NCBI GenBank assembly: GCA_964017155.1
Contig: OZ024858.1
Coordinates: forward strand, 25,230,687 to 25,294,686
Origin: Oasisia sp. SBJ-2009
Lineage: Eukaryota > Annelida > Polychaeta > Sabellida > Siboglinidae
DNA: 64,000 bases
Direction: 5' to 3'
This document shows, piece after piece, positions 1-12,675 of the stretch; position 1 is the first letter of the stretch; each line of letters starts with the position of its first letter. A program made the position numbers and the translations under genes. The notes under the pieces were generated by a model, which saw only the letters and a program-made list of their open reading frames with translations, was not told the origin of the DNA and searched no databases.

Positions 1-626
1 TGTTGTCTTCCAATGCACATGACATGTGTGAACTCGCAAATACACCTGCACCACTGTGTCGGCCATTAACCCCGACATCGAAAATAATGATTTTATAACA
101 TGTGTCTACTATAGCCATTAGAACAATGCTATCTGTCGGCAGTGGCAGAAACTAACGAATTGGGTAGAGACCCAAAACCCGTCTAGCCATGCCGCAGTTT
201 TCACATGCTATTGATCGATATTATTTTACATGAGATTCATCCAGAAATATGAACAAAATGCCGTTTACATATGGAATAATCGGCATGTCTTTGGGTGCAT
301 TGGAAAGTTAACATGTCGCAGTTCACGAATTAGTAAGTACCTATCTAAGGCTAAGCATGTTATATTTTCGTTTGACTAGAAATGTGATTTATAAACGTTT
401 ATTTATATTTGTCATGTCGGCTCAAAGCACATGGCGGGATAGATCTGGGTCAAAGTTTCCGAACCCCTTGTACAGTCTAGAGTAATAGACCTTTTCCTCA
501 TTCGAGGCCGGACATGCACACTGGGCATGTTTGCATTTTTCACCGGAAGTAGGGAGACGCCGTGAACGCCACCAAAGCTGATGCCGCTGTACAGCACTGT
601 CGAAGCGAGCGATTGAATTTAGAAAG
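1..626. other. No gene seen
   Basis: AT-rich DNA with scattered stops in all frames. I see no recognisable protein, RNA gene or tandem repeat here. Confidence 0.5.
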
Positions 627-959
627 ATGGGAGGGAATGATTATTGTAGTATATATAACTGCAACAGTCATTGAATGAAATCGAAGGAAACAGGGGAAAA
701 TATGTCCTTTTTTAGCTTCCCAATGGGAAGGCGTGCAAAAGGAAAGCGTCGTCGATCTCTGTGGGTTGGAGCGATTCGACGCCAAGGTTTTGTCCCTACA
801 CAAAATACTAAAGTGTGCAGTCGACACTTTGTGTCTGGAATTGCAATAAGTGACCCAAGCTCCGTTGACTATATTCCAACAGTCAACATGAAAAGCAGTG
901 TAACACGAGAAGAACAGCGACAAGTACGAAAGCCAGATACTGGACTAACAGTGACCTAG
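627..959 (+). pseudogene. THAP zinc-finger domain, one in-frame stop
   Basis: Reading from the ATG at 627 gives a C2CH THAP-type DNA-binding domain. The first cysteine pair is in DYCSIYNC, then SFFSFP, the conserved tryptophan in LWVGAIRR, the second zinc pair C..H in VCSRHFVSG, and a proline-containing closing box (YIPTV). A TGA at 672-674, just after the first cysteine pair, interrupts the frame; the rest stays open to 959. THAP domains bind DNA in P-element-like and other transposases and in domesticated host proteins. No catalytic domain follows in frame. With a Harbinger fragment 700 bp on and a second THAP relic at 5.3 kb, this is most likely a transposon remnant. A host exon with a sequencing error is the alternative. 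The THAP identification is firm; the origin is inferred. Confidence 0.8.
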
Positions 960-1693
960 CTAGTGTTCTTGATAAGGAAGGGAAGTGTCGAGCCACTGGC
1001 GTACTTTTAAATATAACTATTTACATAAGCAGCGGACTGGTGAGGGAGACTCTGTTTTCACACACAGATGTCAGAGTTGACAGCTTATTTACTTGTGTGA
1101 TACTCATCATTTGTTGTACCATATAATGATGCAATCATGTACAAACAAGGCCAGGCATGTAGATCTGGCTCCGTTTTAGTGTTTATAAATTTATAAATGA
1201 TTATCGCCTTGGTGAGTTTATTGTTTTATACACACAATATATTTGGCTACTCAATAACGCGATGCTCCCTGTGCCAGCAGCCCCAGGAACGACGTGCTCA
1301 TAAGCACACCGTAAACAACCTATGTTATTGTGAAATAAATCTACTGCAGCTTCTTAACTGGTCGGAATTGTTGACTTAAACTCATTGCAATTTCAAAACA
1401 GATAATGTATCTTCTATATTCATAGACTTGATATAATCTTACGGGTGTAACAACAGCATATCCATGAACACTTACACAGCCTCAGTCGCTGTTACGGTCG
1501 AAGTCGGTGAAAGAGCATTTGCCTATTTTTATGGCCCTCTTTGATTTATGAAATAAACTGGTTATCTTTGTACTAGAGAAGAAAAAATACATATATTTAC
1601 CATCTGTGACACTTCATCTCCATCCTGATCCATTTCTATTGGTGAAATATTCCGTTTTCCTGGCACGAAGAAAGATTCTAACACGGCTACGTT

Positions 1694-1936
1694 TCAGCCA
1701 CTCGTCTGGATCAATGCAAAACTTTGTACTCGCTTCAGGGGTTGACCCGCAACCCGCATTTTCTGTTGAATGCGCATGCTCCACGGAAAAGGTGTATTGA
1801 AGTACATAGACCCACTGTTTGCCAGTGCTTTCAGGGTGACATGCTTACCATCAACTGCACCTATACAGTTGGGAAATTGCCACTTTGCATTGAAATTTTC
1901 AACAATTTTCTCCCATTCTTGTTGAAAGTTTGGCAC
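1694..1936 (-). pseudogene. PIF/Harbinger transposase (HARBI1-like nuclease) fragment
   Basis: About 80 residues on the minus strand match the DDE nuclease of Harbinger transposases. The core is FPNCIGAVDGKHVTL, which carries the first catalytic aspartate, followed by SGSMYFNT, matching the family's usual SGS.YFNYK. The upstream tryptophan-rich helix (QEWEKIVENF) also fits. The full nuclease is about 350 residues, so most is missing; after YFNT the frame diverges and ends at 1694. On the other strand at about 2,020-2,370 lies charged, coding-like sequence (DDDIEEQLPQ and a run of arginines) that could be the C-terminus of the Myb/SANT partner protein these elements carry. That second reading is weak. 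I could not find terminal inverted repeats. Confidence 0.75.
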
Positions 1937-2710
1937 CTAAACACACCTACACACACACACACCTGTATTTATGAAACCAAATTGGTTAGTTCTAATGTGT
2001 ACATTTCTTTGTTTAGGATGATATGCACATGTTGCCAACATATGACACACCACGCAGCCAGGACACAGACACACGGGACATTGAAGAACAATTGGAACGA
2101 CAGCAGCTTAGGGGCAGATGACGACATTGAAGAGCAGCTTCCACAGGGTGGGGGGCTATCGTCACGTACAAGGAGAAGAACAGAAAGAACAGAATGAACC
2201 TGCAGTGTCGTTCATAACATCACTCACTGATTTCTTGGAAGAAAATTAATCATGGCACGATCGCAAGAGAAGACAGCATGAAGAAGAGGGAAAGAACGCA
2301 ACGTTACTGCGGGCTAAACATCTGGCGCAGCAGGTAGATGACATTAAAAATGACAAGAGGTGAATGCTACTTAAAATTAAAATGACACAGAGCTCTGTTA
2401 ACCGAGTGTCAAATGGAAGACCTCAATGACGACTGATTGTTTCGTGAGAAAATACATTTGATTGTTATAAACTACCAATGTCATATGCAACTTATAGCTA
2501 TTTTGATGTTTTTTAAATTATCTTTAAACTAATGTGATTTTGGTGTCTTGTTTATAATCTCAGTGATTTTGGTGTCTTGTGTCTACTGATTGAGTCTATA
2601 TTGTCACCTGTGCGTGACCATTGATAAAGATAGAATATCTGTATTCTCACAACAATACAGTGGACATCCATACACTTTATTGATATGTTTAATGCATTCA
2701 CACAATATGG

Positions 2711-3320
2711 GTGTGTTTCTGGTTGTCTCATATACCTCTGCATCTCAACACGATATCTGCCCAAGAAATTTCTATTGGGTGTTTTAAAAGAAAGGAAGTC
2801 GACCATCTCAATAAAACCACTCAGTGTTTGGGTGGTACACCCATCAGAACCGCTATTTGTCACTGTGATCAATTATCATATGGCAAGAGGAAAGCGAAAC
2901 AGCTCCACACTGCAATCAAAACTAAGTGTGCCCTGCACTAGACTTCACAACAAGTGAATCTGAATGAATACATTGGCAGTGACACTGAAAGTTGCAGAGA
3001 TCTTCAGAGACTAATTTCTCTTATTGAAGAGAAATTCAAAATTGTCACCAAGCAGCAAAACGTCAGACTGTTGACTCCTGCACCAGAAAATTTGTCACAG
3101 CAGAAAACAATGCAGGCATTTGGTGTTACAATTCATAATAGTGAAAAGAGCCAGAAAGCTTAAGAAGGAAAAGGCTATTTTAGCTGATCAGACAGACACA
3201 AAGGGGGCAGACCTGTTATGCCTACAGATTTATGCAGATTTTTGGCACCCATATCCTGTTCTCCCACGCATGTGACAAAATCTCCAGTTTATCCTGTTTC
3301 AGATTTTGTTCACCTCCCAC
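2711..3320 (+). pseudogene. N-terminus of an unassigned transposase family
   Basis: One frame reads CFKRKEVDHLNKTTQCLGG, then a TAG stop at 2939-2941, then NLNEYIGSDTESCRDL, a helical stretch, and QQKTMQAFGV. A shifted frame continues LKKEKAILADQTDTKG and FWHPYPVLPRM. This order, a charged N-terminus, a KKTM.xF.V helix, a KLKKEKxILAD stretch and a short ..YPVLPRM-like motif, agrees with what I recall of the N-terminal half of a widespread uncharacterised invertebrate transposase-like family. The matching C-terminal half of that family lies at 14.8-16.2 kb in this window. The copy stops near 3.3 kb and has lost the catalytic part. The family assignment is from memory and moderate in confidence. 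Confidence 0.5.
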
Positions 3321-3835
3321 ATTTCAGGCTACATGCCCCATTTTACAATTTTTTTCTGAAATTGACATCATAATAGAAGAATCCCAAAATGCTAATTTAT
3401 TTCAGTTACTATTGGCGTTGTTCCACTTTATTTTTACCATTACAACGGAAGAGCATAACAGGCATTTTAATTTAATTAATTTAATTTTAATTAACCGTCA
3501 CGTGGTCTCGAAACAGCAAATCACAACCATTCTATCTGAGCATTTGAATTCTTGTCCTACGTAAGTTAGCCTACAATCTGGGCCAACCATTGCACTGATC
3601 AAAATGGCACTAGCGAAGACGAAAGCATGCATGATCGCAGCATCGCTTTCAAAGAAAAAATGCTTGGAAATATCTCCAGGTGTGGGTCACCGGTCTGGAC
3701 TGGGTAAGTAGAAGGGTCAGAGGATTGTTGCATGTGTGTTGTCGTGTACGTAACTCCCAGTTTAGTGTTGCAGTGAGAGGCAAAAATGAACCTTGATAGA
3801 ATGTCAAGTGATCAATCGTGTGACTTCATTTTGTA

Positions 3836-4745
3836 TGAACCCAAAGGACCTGGAGATCACCAGGTGGTTGATTGTTGTATAAACCCAAAGGACCAGGAGA
3901 TCACCAGGTGGTTGATTGTTGTATAAACCCAAAGGACCTGGAGATCACCAGGCAGGTGATTGTTGTATAAACCCAAAGGACCAGGAGATCACCAGGTGGT
4001 TGATTGTTGTATAAACCCAAAGGACCAGGAGATCACCAGGCAGGTGATTGTTGTATAAACCCAAAGGACCTGGAGATCACCAGGTGGTTGATTGTTGTGT
4101 GAACCCAAAGGACCAGGAGATCACCATGCAGGTGATTGTTGTGTGAACCCAAAGGACCTGGAGATCACCAGGTGGTTGATTGTTGTGTGAACCCAAAGGA
4201 CCAGGAGATCACCAGGCGGGTGATTGTTGTGTGAACCCAAAGGACCAAGAGATCACCAGGCAGGTGATTGTTGTGTGAACCCAAAGGACCAGGAGATCAC
4301 CAGGCAGGTGATTGTTGTGTGAACCCAAAGGACCAAGAAATCACCAGGCAGGTGATTGTTGTGTGAACCCAAAGGACCAAGAGATCACCAGGCAGGTGAT
4401 TGTTGTGTGAACCCAAAGGACCAAGAAATCACCAGGCAGGTGATTGTTGTGTGAACCCAAAGGACCAACAGATCACCAGGCAGGTGATTGTTGTGTGAAC
4501 CCAAAGGACCAAGAGATCACCAGGCAGGTGATTGTTGTGTGAACCCAAAGGACCAACAGATCACCAGGCGGGTGATTGTTGTGTGAACCCAAAGGACCAA
4601 CAGATCACCAGGCAGGTGATTGTTGTGTGAACCCAAAGGACCAAGAGATCACCAGGCAGGTGATTGTTGTGTAAACCCAAAGGACCAACAGATCACCAGG
4701 CGGGTGATTGTTGTGTGAATCTAAAGGCGGGTGGGTGATTTTTGT
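3836..4745. repeat. 44-bp minisatellite, about 20 copies
   Basis: Head-to-tail units contain GAACCCAAAGGACC followed by AGATCACCAGG and GTGATTGTTGTGT. Early copies read GTATAAACCC and alternate 'ctgg' with 'cagg'; later copies read GTGTGAACCC with 'caag' or 'caac'. The gradient of variants from one end to the other indicates local duplication. A degraded unit closes the array at about 4,745. No protein frame is maintained. Confidence 0.95.
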
Positions 4746-5340
4746 GTAAACAGGTGTGAAAGAGAGCTACCGGCAGGATCTCTTCTCAGGAAATAAACCA
4801 TTTTTTTTGAAGGATTTTTGACTTCTACCAGTCTGAGAATATCCCCTCGTGTCCAGTGGTAAAAAGGAATATGTGACTTCTAAGGTGGACAACAACAACA
4901 AGTATAAATAGAAGTGGTTACTGTGGATCAACTGAAGGAACTCTATCTTGAATACACCCTGAGAAACCCATTTGGATTTTCTCAATTTTTTTAACTCCGA
5001 CCGAAAAATTGTGTATTCCTGTGACTACTTCTGGCTCAAATTCTGTATGCATCTGTGAACACCAACAAAACATAAAACTAACAGCAGAGCTCTGCTTTGT
5101 CAGGAAAGAAAGACTATAAGGACATTCTTTCACACTCTCACCAGATGATCAAACAATAGCGCCTTCACTATCTCAACAGGCGATCAAACTGTAGCACTTT
5201 CACACTCTCAACAGATGCATCATCGTAGAAGGCAGAGCAATTGCTTGTGTTCATGTGACATCACAAAATGAATGTATGAATGTTGCAATGCACTATGGGT
5301 ATGTGCACCATTTTGATTCCTGACAACGAAGATGCTGATA

Positions 5341-5560
5341 TGCGGAATAGTAGGTTGCTCCAACCGTCCAGGAGTTGCACAAGACATGAAGTTTTATAAA
5401 ACACAGAAACTTCTTTTTAATCAAGGAGTAGACACGAGAATACTCAGTGAGGAGAGATGATATCTTTGGAAACCTGCCGTAAACAGGAAGTGATATCACT
5501 ACGAGGAATGATGGGATCGCACGTTGGTGTACTTGAAGCATTTTGTTGACAGTATTGTAT
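5341..5560 (+). pseudogene. Decayed THAP domain
   Basis: The frame starting at 5341 reads CGIVGCSNRPG, MKFYKTQ, GVDTRILSEER, a stop, LWKPAVNRK, more stops, then LKHFVDS. This is the standard THAP order: paired cysteines, the FY.xP region, a basic LSEERR..W..A..RK helix, and the closing C..HF motif. The third zinc ligand is lost (tyrosine where cysteine is expected) and there are at least three stops, so it cannot fold or be expressed as a THAP protein. It is more decayed than the THAP copy at 0.6 kb and is not a close duplicate of it. Confidence 0.75.
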
Positions 5561-5599
5561 GGTAACTTGTTTTCAACCAAATCAGCCCAACGTCATGTT

Positions 5600-8085
5600 T
5601 GGTTATTATAAAAAACAGTATAATTGCCTCAGATGTCGGCAACAAGTTTACGCTGGTATGACATGGTTAAATAATGCGTGTCATTTTGGATATTTGCCAG
5701 GTATATAATAGTTTACACCTAGATGATTTCTGACAGTTCTGTATGTCAATGACTGTGTAGCTATGACATATGCCTCTGATAGGCCTACTATCAATATCTG
5801 GTTTCGTTGAGCTTAAAGGGAACCAAAAGGAAAAAGTTACATGCTATGCACGTGAGAAAGTTAATAAAAACGAACTATTCTGAATGGTAATCAGATTTTT
5901 AACATCAGTGATTTATTAGTAAAAATATGTGATCAAGCTTTCTATCGAAGTTCGTAAGTCGCGCCATTTTGACTGCTGTGTGACGTATCCAATGTACCGC
6001 AGATCTGTATACTTGATACTTAAGATAATCACCAGGTGGCACTGTGTTACATTATCCTACGCTAAGATGGCTTCGTATGGGGGAAGCGAACATTATATAT
6101 TTTTTTTCGTTCAGAAATAGCTGAATTTCGGTTGCAACAATAAGGGCCAACATTTTCAAGATAGAACTGAACGTGCTGGTAAACTTGGCAAAGAAGACCC
6201 ACTGGATGCCGAAATGCAGAGGCGAGTAACAAGCTGAGGTGACATTGACAAGTAGTAGTGCAAGGTTTCTTGTTTGGGTCAACAGTGAAACTTGCTGAAA
6301 GAAGTATGGAAGCAGCTGCACGCAGAGCCTGTGGGTGAAGGCCTACTATTACTGTCTGGCTTGGTTGAGCTAAAGCTTGGTTAAACTACTTTTGTTTGTT
6401 GTAGTAATAACAAATTACTAACTATATTATTAAGACAAGCTAAGGTTGGCATCAGTCATAATCATGACATGTTGTGATTTATCAACCATGTCTACTATAA
6501 ATAATTATTGAATGCATATTTATTTATAATTTATTGTATTTGCTTGCCTGTTGTATACCATTAGCATCTATGAAAAATAATATTAACTGTGTTTGCGAAG
6601 TCATAGTTTCTTTTATTTCAGGTGAGAAGTCACACTTACATCTAAGAACCAACCCTTCATAGATTTCAACACTGCAGCTGGGATACGGCTCAACAAACCT
6701 TTCTGTGTCTGCGAGCAAGATACAACAGGGTTGCTGGCAGGAAGTGAAAGCGGGATGAATCAAGTGGTGTGTCAGCTTTGTTGTCACTCAACAAGGTTCG
6801 CAAAGAATATGACGAAGCAGTCACTGAATGTACTGACAGTCTTGCAGATACTGCTATCCAATATGTTGTATGATATATTGTACTATGATATATTGATATA
6901 GTTGGTTACATACACAGAGAGCTACTCTCAAATAATTGTGCTGTGAACTTATTCAGTATGATTACTAAATATTGTACTATTGAGCATTAAAGCCAAATTA
7001 ACTTACGATATATAATTGATTAATTAATAGTTACAACTGCACAGATGCTACTACATGAAACAAACTATGAAACAATGTGATAGGGGTATGCAAATCCATA
7101 TAAGTTCATTTCTTCAGTATACACCACCTTTTCTAACATTTTATACTGTTTGTTTCACTATGTTCTGTATTATGTTTGGTGTTGGAAAATAAACATATTG
7201 ATTGACTGATATGCGTGCTTGCAACGTTTGTACCAGCCATTTCTTTTTCCCACCTCATTACATTGTGGTAGTCGCCAGCCAAAGCCCCAGTCCTTGTTGT
7301 GAGCTCGCCATCCTTCCCAACAGAAGGGGTGATGGGATAGATAAATCACCATCAAACTAAGTACAGTGAACCCTGCTGACCATGGGTCCACCGCCTCCCC
7401 TTCGGGTATTGGCTAACCAAAACACAATGATAGCAGTCCAACTCCATGTCTGTGCACCAATTCTAGTGGAGTAGATGTCATACTCAGAGTACTAATTAGA
7501 CTTGTGTTAGGGCAGTTACAATACCACAATGGGAGTTTGACCAGGCAAGACACAGAGGTGTTAATCCAACTTCCAGCAGGTCCACTAGTGAGGACCATGA
7601 CAATGGAGTAGGTGTCAAAGCAGACACCCTGTGTAGTACTGGGGCAAATGTCAAAATAAACACAATAACAGAAGCACTTTGGACTACTGACAAACAATCA
7701 AACAGAGGTGATTATGAGCCCTGGATGTGTAAGTGAGAGCAGATGACAGTCAGGAGTACACAGCTATGCTTTCTTCTCGCCTTCTTGTTAGAGTAAGGCG
7801 AAATGGAAATATTTAGCTGTGTATTGGCCAGGTTTACATTTACGTAAATACGTGCCGTCATTCGCTAGCTTGTCAATACTGCACGCTGAACAAGTATCTC
7901 ACTATTACAAACTCTCACTGTCACTGTAAATTCCAAATGCTTACCCCAAATGTCATAGGCCGTCAGTTAATAACTACAAAGTTTATTTATTCCAACCTGT
8001 TAGAATCCACGTTAATTGAACCTAGGGTTCTTTCTATCTTCCAACAGTTGATTTCATCCATATATGGTCATGGATGCAGTGCGAT
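5600..8085. other. No gene assigned
   Basis: Only short frames that I do not recognise. At 7,170-7,215 an AATAAA is followed by an ATTG-like simple tail (AATAAACATATTGATTGA), which resembles the 3' end of a plus-strand LINE, but no coding sequence can be read upstream. Confidence 0.4.
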
Positions 8086-8091
8086 TTTGTC

Positions 8092-8585
8092 GATCCCGTT
8101 ATTAGGGATTTGGCGTGGCGAATCGCCCACCAAATCGTACCAACGCAAAGTCTATTATACAAATACCACATCAGCAGAAATGCCAAATGTTACCGATGAA
8201 AACATGCAGTGGAAACAACGTCCCACTTGTTCTATGACTGCTGAATGTTAAATGGTCTATGGCACTTTGTCGAATCCACACTATTTCAGCTGACAGTCTG
8301 CCAAGTCACAATCACATTAAATGCTATGAGATTTCTCATTTTACGCCGCGCGCATGGAGCAGTTACAACGTATTACTAGACTTACTAATCAACACCATAA
8401 AATATTGCATCTGGATAAAACAAAATGTTCCAACACATGAATTCAAGAATGCAACAACTTTGGGTATTAAAAGGTTGTTTATCCACACCCTGTCACTACG
8501 TATCAGAGCTGATTTTAAAAGACTCGACAGACACACTTTCCAAATGCAAAGACAATGCTGTGGCATGCATCAATGGTAATGCCAT
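8092..8585 (+). pseudogene. LINE ORF2 C-terminal fragment
   Basis: The frame at 8092 reads DPVIRDLAWRIAHQIVPTQ, LLYKYHISRNAKCYR, a TGA at 8197-8199, then HAVETTSHLFYDC. This is the region after the reverse transcriptase in L1/Tx1-type non-LTR elements, where a C..C...H....C knuckle is followed by a helical tail. The TGA falls where the second cysteine is expected, suggesting a one-base change from a Cys codon. After a second stop (8242-8244) and a frameshift near 8300, the tail continues (RAWSSYNVLLDLL, RLFIHTLSLRIRADFKRL). It is a dead, 5'-truncated copy. The LINE identity is fairly secure; the clade is not. Confidence 0.7.
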
Positions 8586-8589
8586 TAAT

Positions 8590-9535
8590 GTGTTACTAAG
8601 ATTGCACCCACCTTGAATGTCCAATGTCTGGATGGTCTGAGCTATGGGAGAATTAAACCCCCTACTTCATACTGTTCAGCGCCACTTCATCTCCTTTTTT
8701 TACCTTAACAGCCAATGTTGTTGTTTACGTCTGGATGGTAGAGCTATGAGTGAATTCAATAGTGTTGTGTGGAGCATACATGAAAATAGTCCGGATCTAT
8801 GCACCAGAATACACACATCAAGTAAGACCGCATTACACCCTAACAATAGTCTGCACCCTATAAAAGCCACAACTTAACAAAAGGGAGCCTCCGAGTCAAG
8901 CAGCCGTCATTACGCCGCCACCTCTACGAGGAGTTGCGAAACCGGCCGTCGGAACAGCCTGTGATCTTCGCAGGCATCATTGTGCCTGCACAAGTAAGTG
9001 CCGCACACAATATTGGCGCTGCGAGCAGAGTATATTCTGTTTTTCGTGAATTATGAACGGGCATTACATTTTTATGTATTTATTGTTGTTATACACGGCA
9101 ATTAGCCAGGAGAAACCTACCGGTTTTCAAGTGTTAATTGTTTATGCGGGTCATTTCACGGTAACTGGGCTATTTGGTGTCCCGGGTCTTTTATATAGAA
9201 ATATTCGATAAAGAAATCTCGTAAAACTATATTTCTTATATGTGGCGCTTTGTACAGTATTGTTCTTCATTTCTAATATAATAATGGCATTCTAAGTCGT
9301 TATTCTAATTATTTCTCGTTATATCTCCCAGTTTACGTCATCGAAAAGTGGCTGTCCCCATCACCTGGTCCTCAATTTGCACGTTATTATAAAGGTGTAA
9401 TAATTACACAGTAAATTATAAATATATTCCGTAAAGTTCTCATTGCGATGTCTCTCTTCATATTTGTCCAAAAAACAGTATTATTTATTAGATTTTTTGA
9501 GTAGTCGATGTTTTCCAACATAAAAATGTATGTCC
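8590..9535. other. No gene assigned
   Basis: AT-rich DNA without recognisable coding sequence, except a GC-richer patch at about 8,885-8,990 that resembles no family I know. Confidence 0.4.
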
Positions 9536-9544
9536 TCTGGTTCC

Positions 9545-9975
9545 ATGTCATCTACGTCACGACAACTTTGATGCCATGCCTGTCTAGAGTCGGAAGAACT
9601 ACCACATCCACGTGGAATCACAATTACGTTACCGCCATATCTGCATATTAAAAACAACACAAAAACCGGTTTTGTTGCGATTTACGCAAGATATTCGACA
9701 TTTCAGGGCAGGAGTCAGATGAGTAGGTTTATTCCATGTCATCTACGAACGGTCTGCACCGCGTGCTATACACGTCAGACAAACAGAATTATTGATAATC
9801 ACGTGTGAAGTGGTGTCAATCAACTCAAACAGAAATTGCATACGCCAGTTAAGCTTACGACAGACATGCTATTGGCCATGACTCGCAAGGCACGTCATCT
9901 ACGTCACAGTCATCTACGTCACATATTTGTCGTGACGGAGATGACATGGAGCGTGACGTAGATGACAAACGTAGT
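9545..9975. repeat. Cluster of GTCATCTACGTCAC motifs
   Basis: The 14-nt motif GTCATCTACGTCAC or close variants appears at about 9,547, 9,738 (partial), 9,893, 9,909, 9,940 and 9,955, the last two inverted. Two copies are preceded by TTCCAT. The motif is semi-palindromic (GT..AC ends) and contains ACGTCA, the core of a CRE site. Spacing is irregular, so this is not a simple tandem repeat. A second cluster lies at 12.68-12.74 kb. Confidence 0.75.
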
Positions 9976-10867
9976 TGTAATTAAAATAAAACGGTGACAG
10001 GATTTGCTGACTTTGGATAATTATCATCTTTGAGAAATTAAGTTAATATCTGATGATTATTTCCATTTTAAGACATTGACATAACAGAAAGAATCTAAAC
10101 AAGCGAACCAGGCTGGCCATTAAGAATTTCTTTAGAAAGAAAGAAAATGCTGAAGAAATCAGTAGGCATATGTACACATAAGTTGCAGATAACAAGCAAC
10201 CATGCGTGCGACATCAAATTAGGTGCAGTTGGAGAAGCAACCAAATGTCTTCGTGTAGACATCAAGCGATCAAAATTCCTTCGATCACCAAGCAGCTTCA
10301 TTGAACAGCCTCAACCCCACAACCCATGAACGTGGTCGAAAGAATGCTCTGCAAGACCGAGCAAAGGCTACAAACGGATTGGCAAACTGACAGAAAGTCT
10401 AGCCGCCTGAAGTAGACCACCTCAATGCTACAAGAAGCATCATAAGGGGTTGACATGGCAGCTATATGGCAACGGCATTTATGAGACAAAGAACAACAGA
10501 TTCATGAATATATCATCGCAAAACACGAAAATGTCTTCAGAGGCTTCCGTTTCATAATGCCCTTACAATGGAGCGGGGGTCGAAATATCATAATAACTGC
10601 TACTATACTAATCAGTTCATCAAGAGAGTGACTACAGGAAAGACATTCCAGAAGCATCGACTGCTGGATTATAGACGACTCGAATTCGCCTGCTAATCGG
10701 GAAAAGGGCACGAAGTAAACGCCATTTTAAAGCATGACAGGTGAACAGCAAATGCATGGGTTAACCGTAGATTCTACTAGCGTAATAACTACAGCTACAT
10801 CACACATAGCAAGCAAGATACCGTCACATAAATGAAATAAGTTGAGGAAAAAGAAACATTTGCTCTC

Positions 10868-10965
10868 GGACACAATAATAATAATAATACCGTTGCTTTA
10901 TATAGCGCTTTTTAGCTAACTAAATATCAATCAAAGCGCTTCACATTGATGCGCTACACCATGAT
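10868..10965 (-). repeat. SINE/LINE 3' tail module with AAT run
   Basis: On the minus strand this reads as a tail with AGCGCTTTGA, then GCGCTATATAAAGC, then an ATT run. The same tail logic (GCTTTGAA....GCGCTATATAA) ends the SINEs at 17-21 kb and 35.9 kb. No tRNA-like head is visible, so the copy is 5'-truncated. Confidence 0.55.
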
Positions 10966-11117
10966 GATATCATATGCAAAATTGCATTAGGCCCCCGATT
11001 AGCACAATGACATTGGCATAGGCTACAGGCAAACACTGAAGACGACCGCAACACGTATATGTACAGTGACACAATAGCGAGGAGATGATGGAAGAGACAC
11101 TTTACTGAGAACATATA

Positions 11118-11160
11118 ATCAAGGATTCTATAGCTTCACAGAAGCTATAATATCCTTGAT
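11118..11160. repeat. 20-bp hairpin
   Basis: Two 20-nt arms (11,118-11,137 and 11,141-11,160) are inverted copies with two mismatches around a 3-nt loop. No T-run or neighbouring gene suggests a terminator role. Confidence 0.7.
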
Positions 11161-11202
11161 ATAATCATCATCAGCGGTCCATTGAAACAAGAATTGCGTC
11201 TT

Positions 11203-12165
11203 TCAGACATCTGTCATGTGTATCCTGAGGTGACTCCAGAGCCCGATTATTGATCTGCAGATCTTGTTGCAGTGTTGGCAGGAGGTGCCAGGTGGAAGGG
11301 AGACGTGATAATATTTGGACATCTCACTTGTCATTTCTCTTCTGCTGTTTCTCCGCCTCGTGAAGAAGATGATATGTTTCAAAGTTGGCAGTTGCCTCGC
11401 ATATGCTACAGCGGCAAAGTGAATGGTCCTCAGGTTTTTCTTCCCAAGTGCATTTGCCTTTTCTTCATGTAATGTTTAGTAATCCATTAGGATCGTTGTC
11501 TCTGGCTGTTACGTGTTCTGTTCTCATATCATGTGTTAGCTGTGAAAACAATACTTATCGGGGAAGGTGGCTATCCGACATTGTAACGCAGTGGCCAGTC
11601 CCCATCTGATTGGTTCTGCATTATCATTGCCTCGTTACTATAGCTGCGTTGGCCTCCAAGAAGACAACGCGTTGAGGCGGCAATCTTACCATAGGATACA
11701 AAGAATCTTTCTTAGACAACTTTGGTGGAATGTCTTTATGGTGTTCAGATGATATCGATATGTAAGCCACCCCTCGCTCCTGTAGAGTGATAGTACAAAC
11801 GGCTTTATAGACCATCACCTTTGTTTCTTACATGAGGTTGTGGGTGATTCGGTTACGCAGACCATGAAGGATGTGATGATACAGGGAATTACGATGCTGA
11901 ATGTCTGCTTCGATAGTGGCCTTCTGGGATAGATGACTCCCCAAGTAAGGGAAATGTTCAACAATGTCTAAGGTTGTTCCATATGTTTTAATGTCATGAG
12001 GTCCTTCATTGTTGCCAGGAGCGGGTTGGTAGATGATGTTCGTTTTTCTGATGTTGATTGGAAAGTCAAGAATATACTTTGATAAGCTAGTTTGAAGTTA
12101 TTCTGCTGTGTGAGCAAGAACGTCACAGTCATCAGCATACTGAAGGTCTGTAATGACAGTCGACA
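11203..12165 (-). pseudogene. Non-LTR reverse transcriptase (LINE ORF2) 3' part
   Basis: Minus-strand translation gives LQYADDCDVLAHT, the YADD catalytic box, at about 12,120-12,150, then LDFPINIRKTNIIYQPAPG, DIVEHFPYLGSHLS, ATIEADIQHR and KVMVYKAVC. These are the usual motifs downstream of YADD in LINE polymerases. The far end has a C2H2 finger (CQHCNKICRSIIGLWSHLRIH) before a stop at 11,203. A finger in that position is seen in some invertebrate LINEs. Stops and frame changes break the frame (after HTAE, after HNLM and in the middle). The 5' half (endonuclease and early RT) is absent. The element is dead; clade not assigned. Confidence 0.85.
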
Positions 12166-12675
12166 TCTCTTTTTGTTTGGGCGTTGAGACGACTCAGGTT
12201 AAAACGTCTCCCAACGATCCGGTGTATATGTAATATCATCTGTCAAATAAATATGAGCACGAATAAGGACATTGTATGAGAAGAGACGAGACTATTGTGT
12301 AAACCGGAAACGAACAACAACGTCATAAGCTGTGACCAGTTGGTAACTTAACAAAATGAGTCGGTCAAGACGGATTTAGTAGACAAATCAGTAAAACGCA
12401 TGAAGATGCGCATGTAGGAATCTTGCATGACTAAAAGAAAAACAATTTCTACACGACATTTGGAAGCTGAAACCATGCTTAACAACCAATACATTCAACA
12501 CTAGCCTGAACTATGCCATTCTGCGTGGCCTTAGGGAGAATCTCCAGGAAGACAATGTGGACAATCTACCGAAGTCAAAAGCGTCCACTTCGGCGGATTG
12601 GACAAGTATGCGTTTTGCACCCAGGAATCTACGAATAGTTGCAGTATCATTTTGTTATTCCGAGTCATCAACGTT

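Noticed and set aside
3836..4745. CRISPR-like regular repeats
   Set aside because: Units are contiguous 44-bp repeats without unique spacers, and the genome is eukaryotic.
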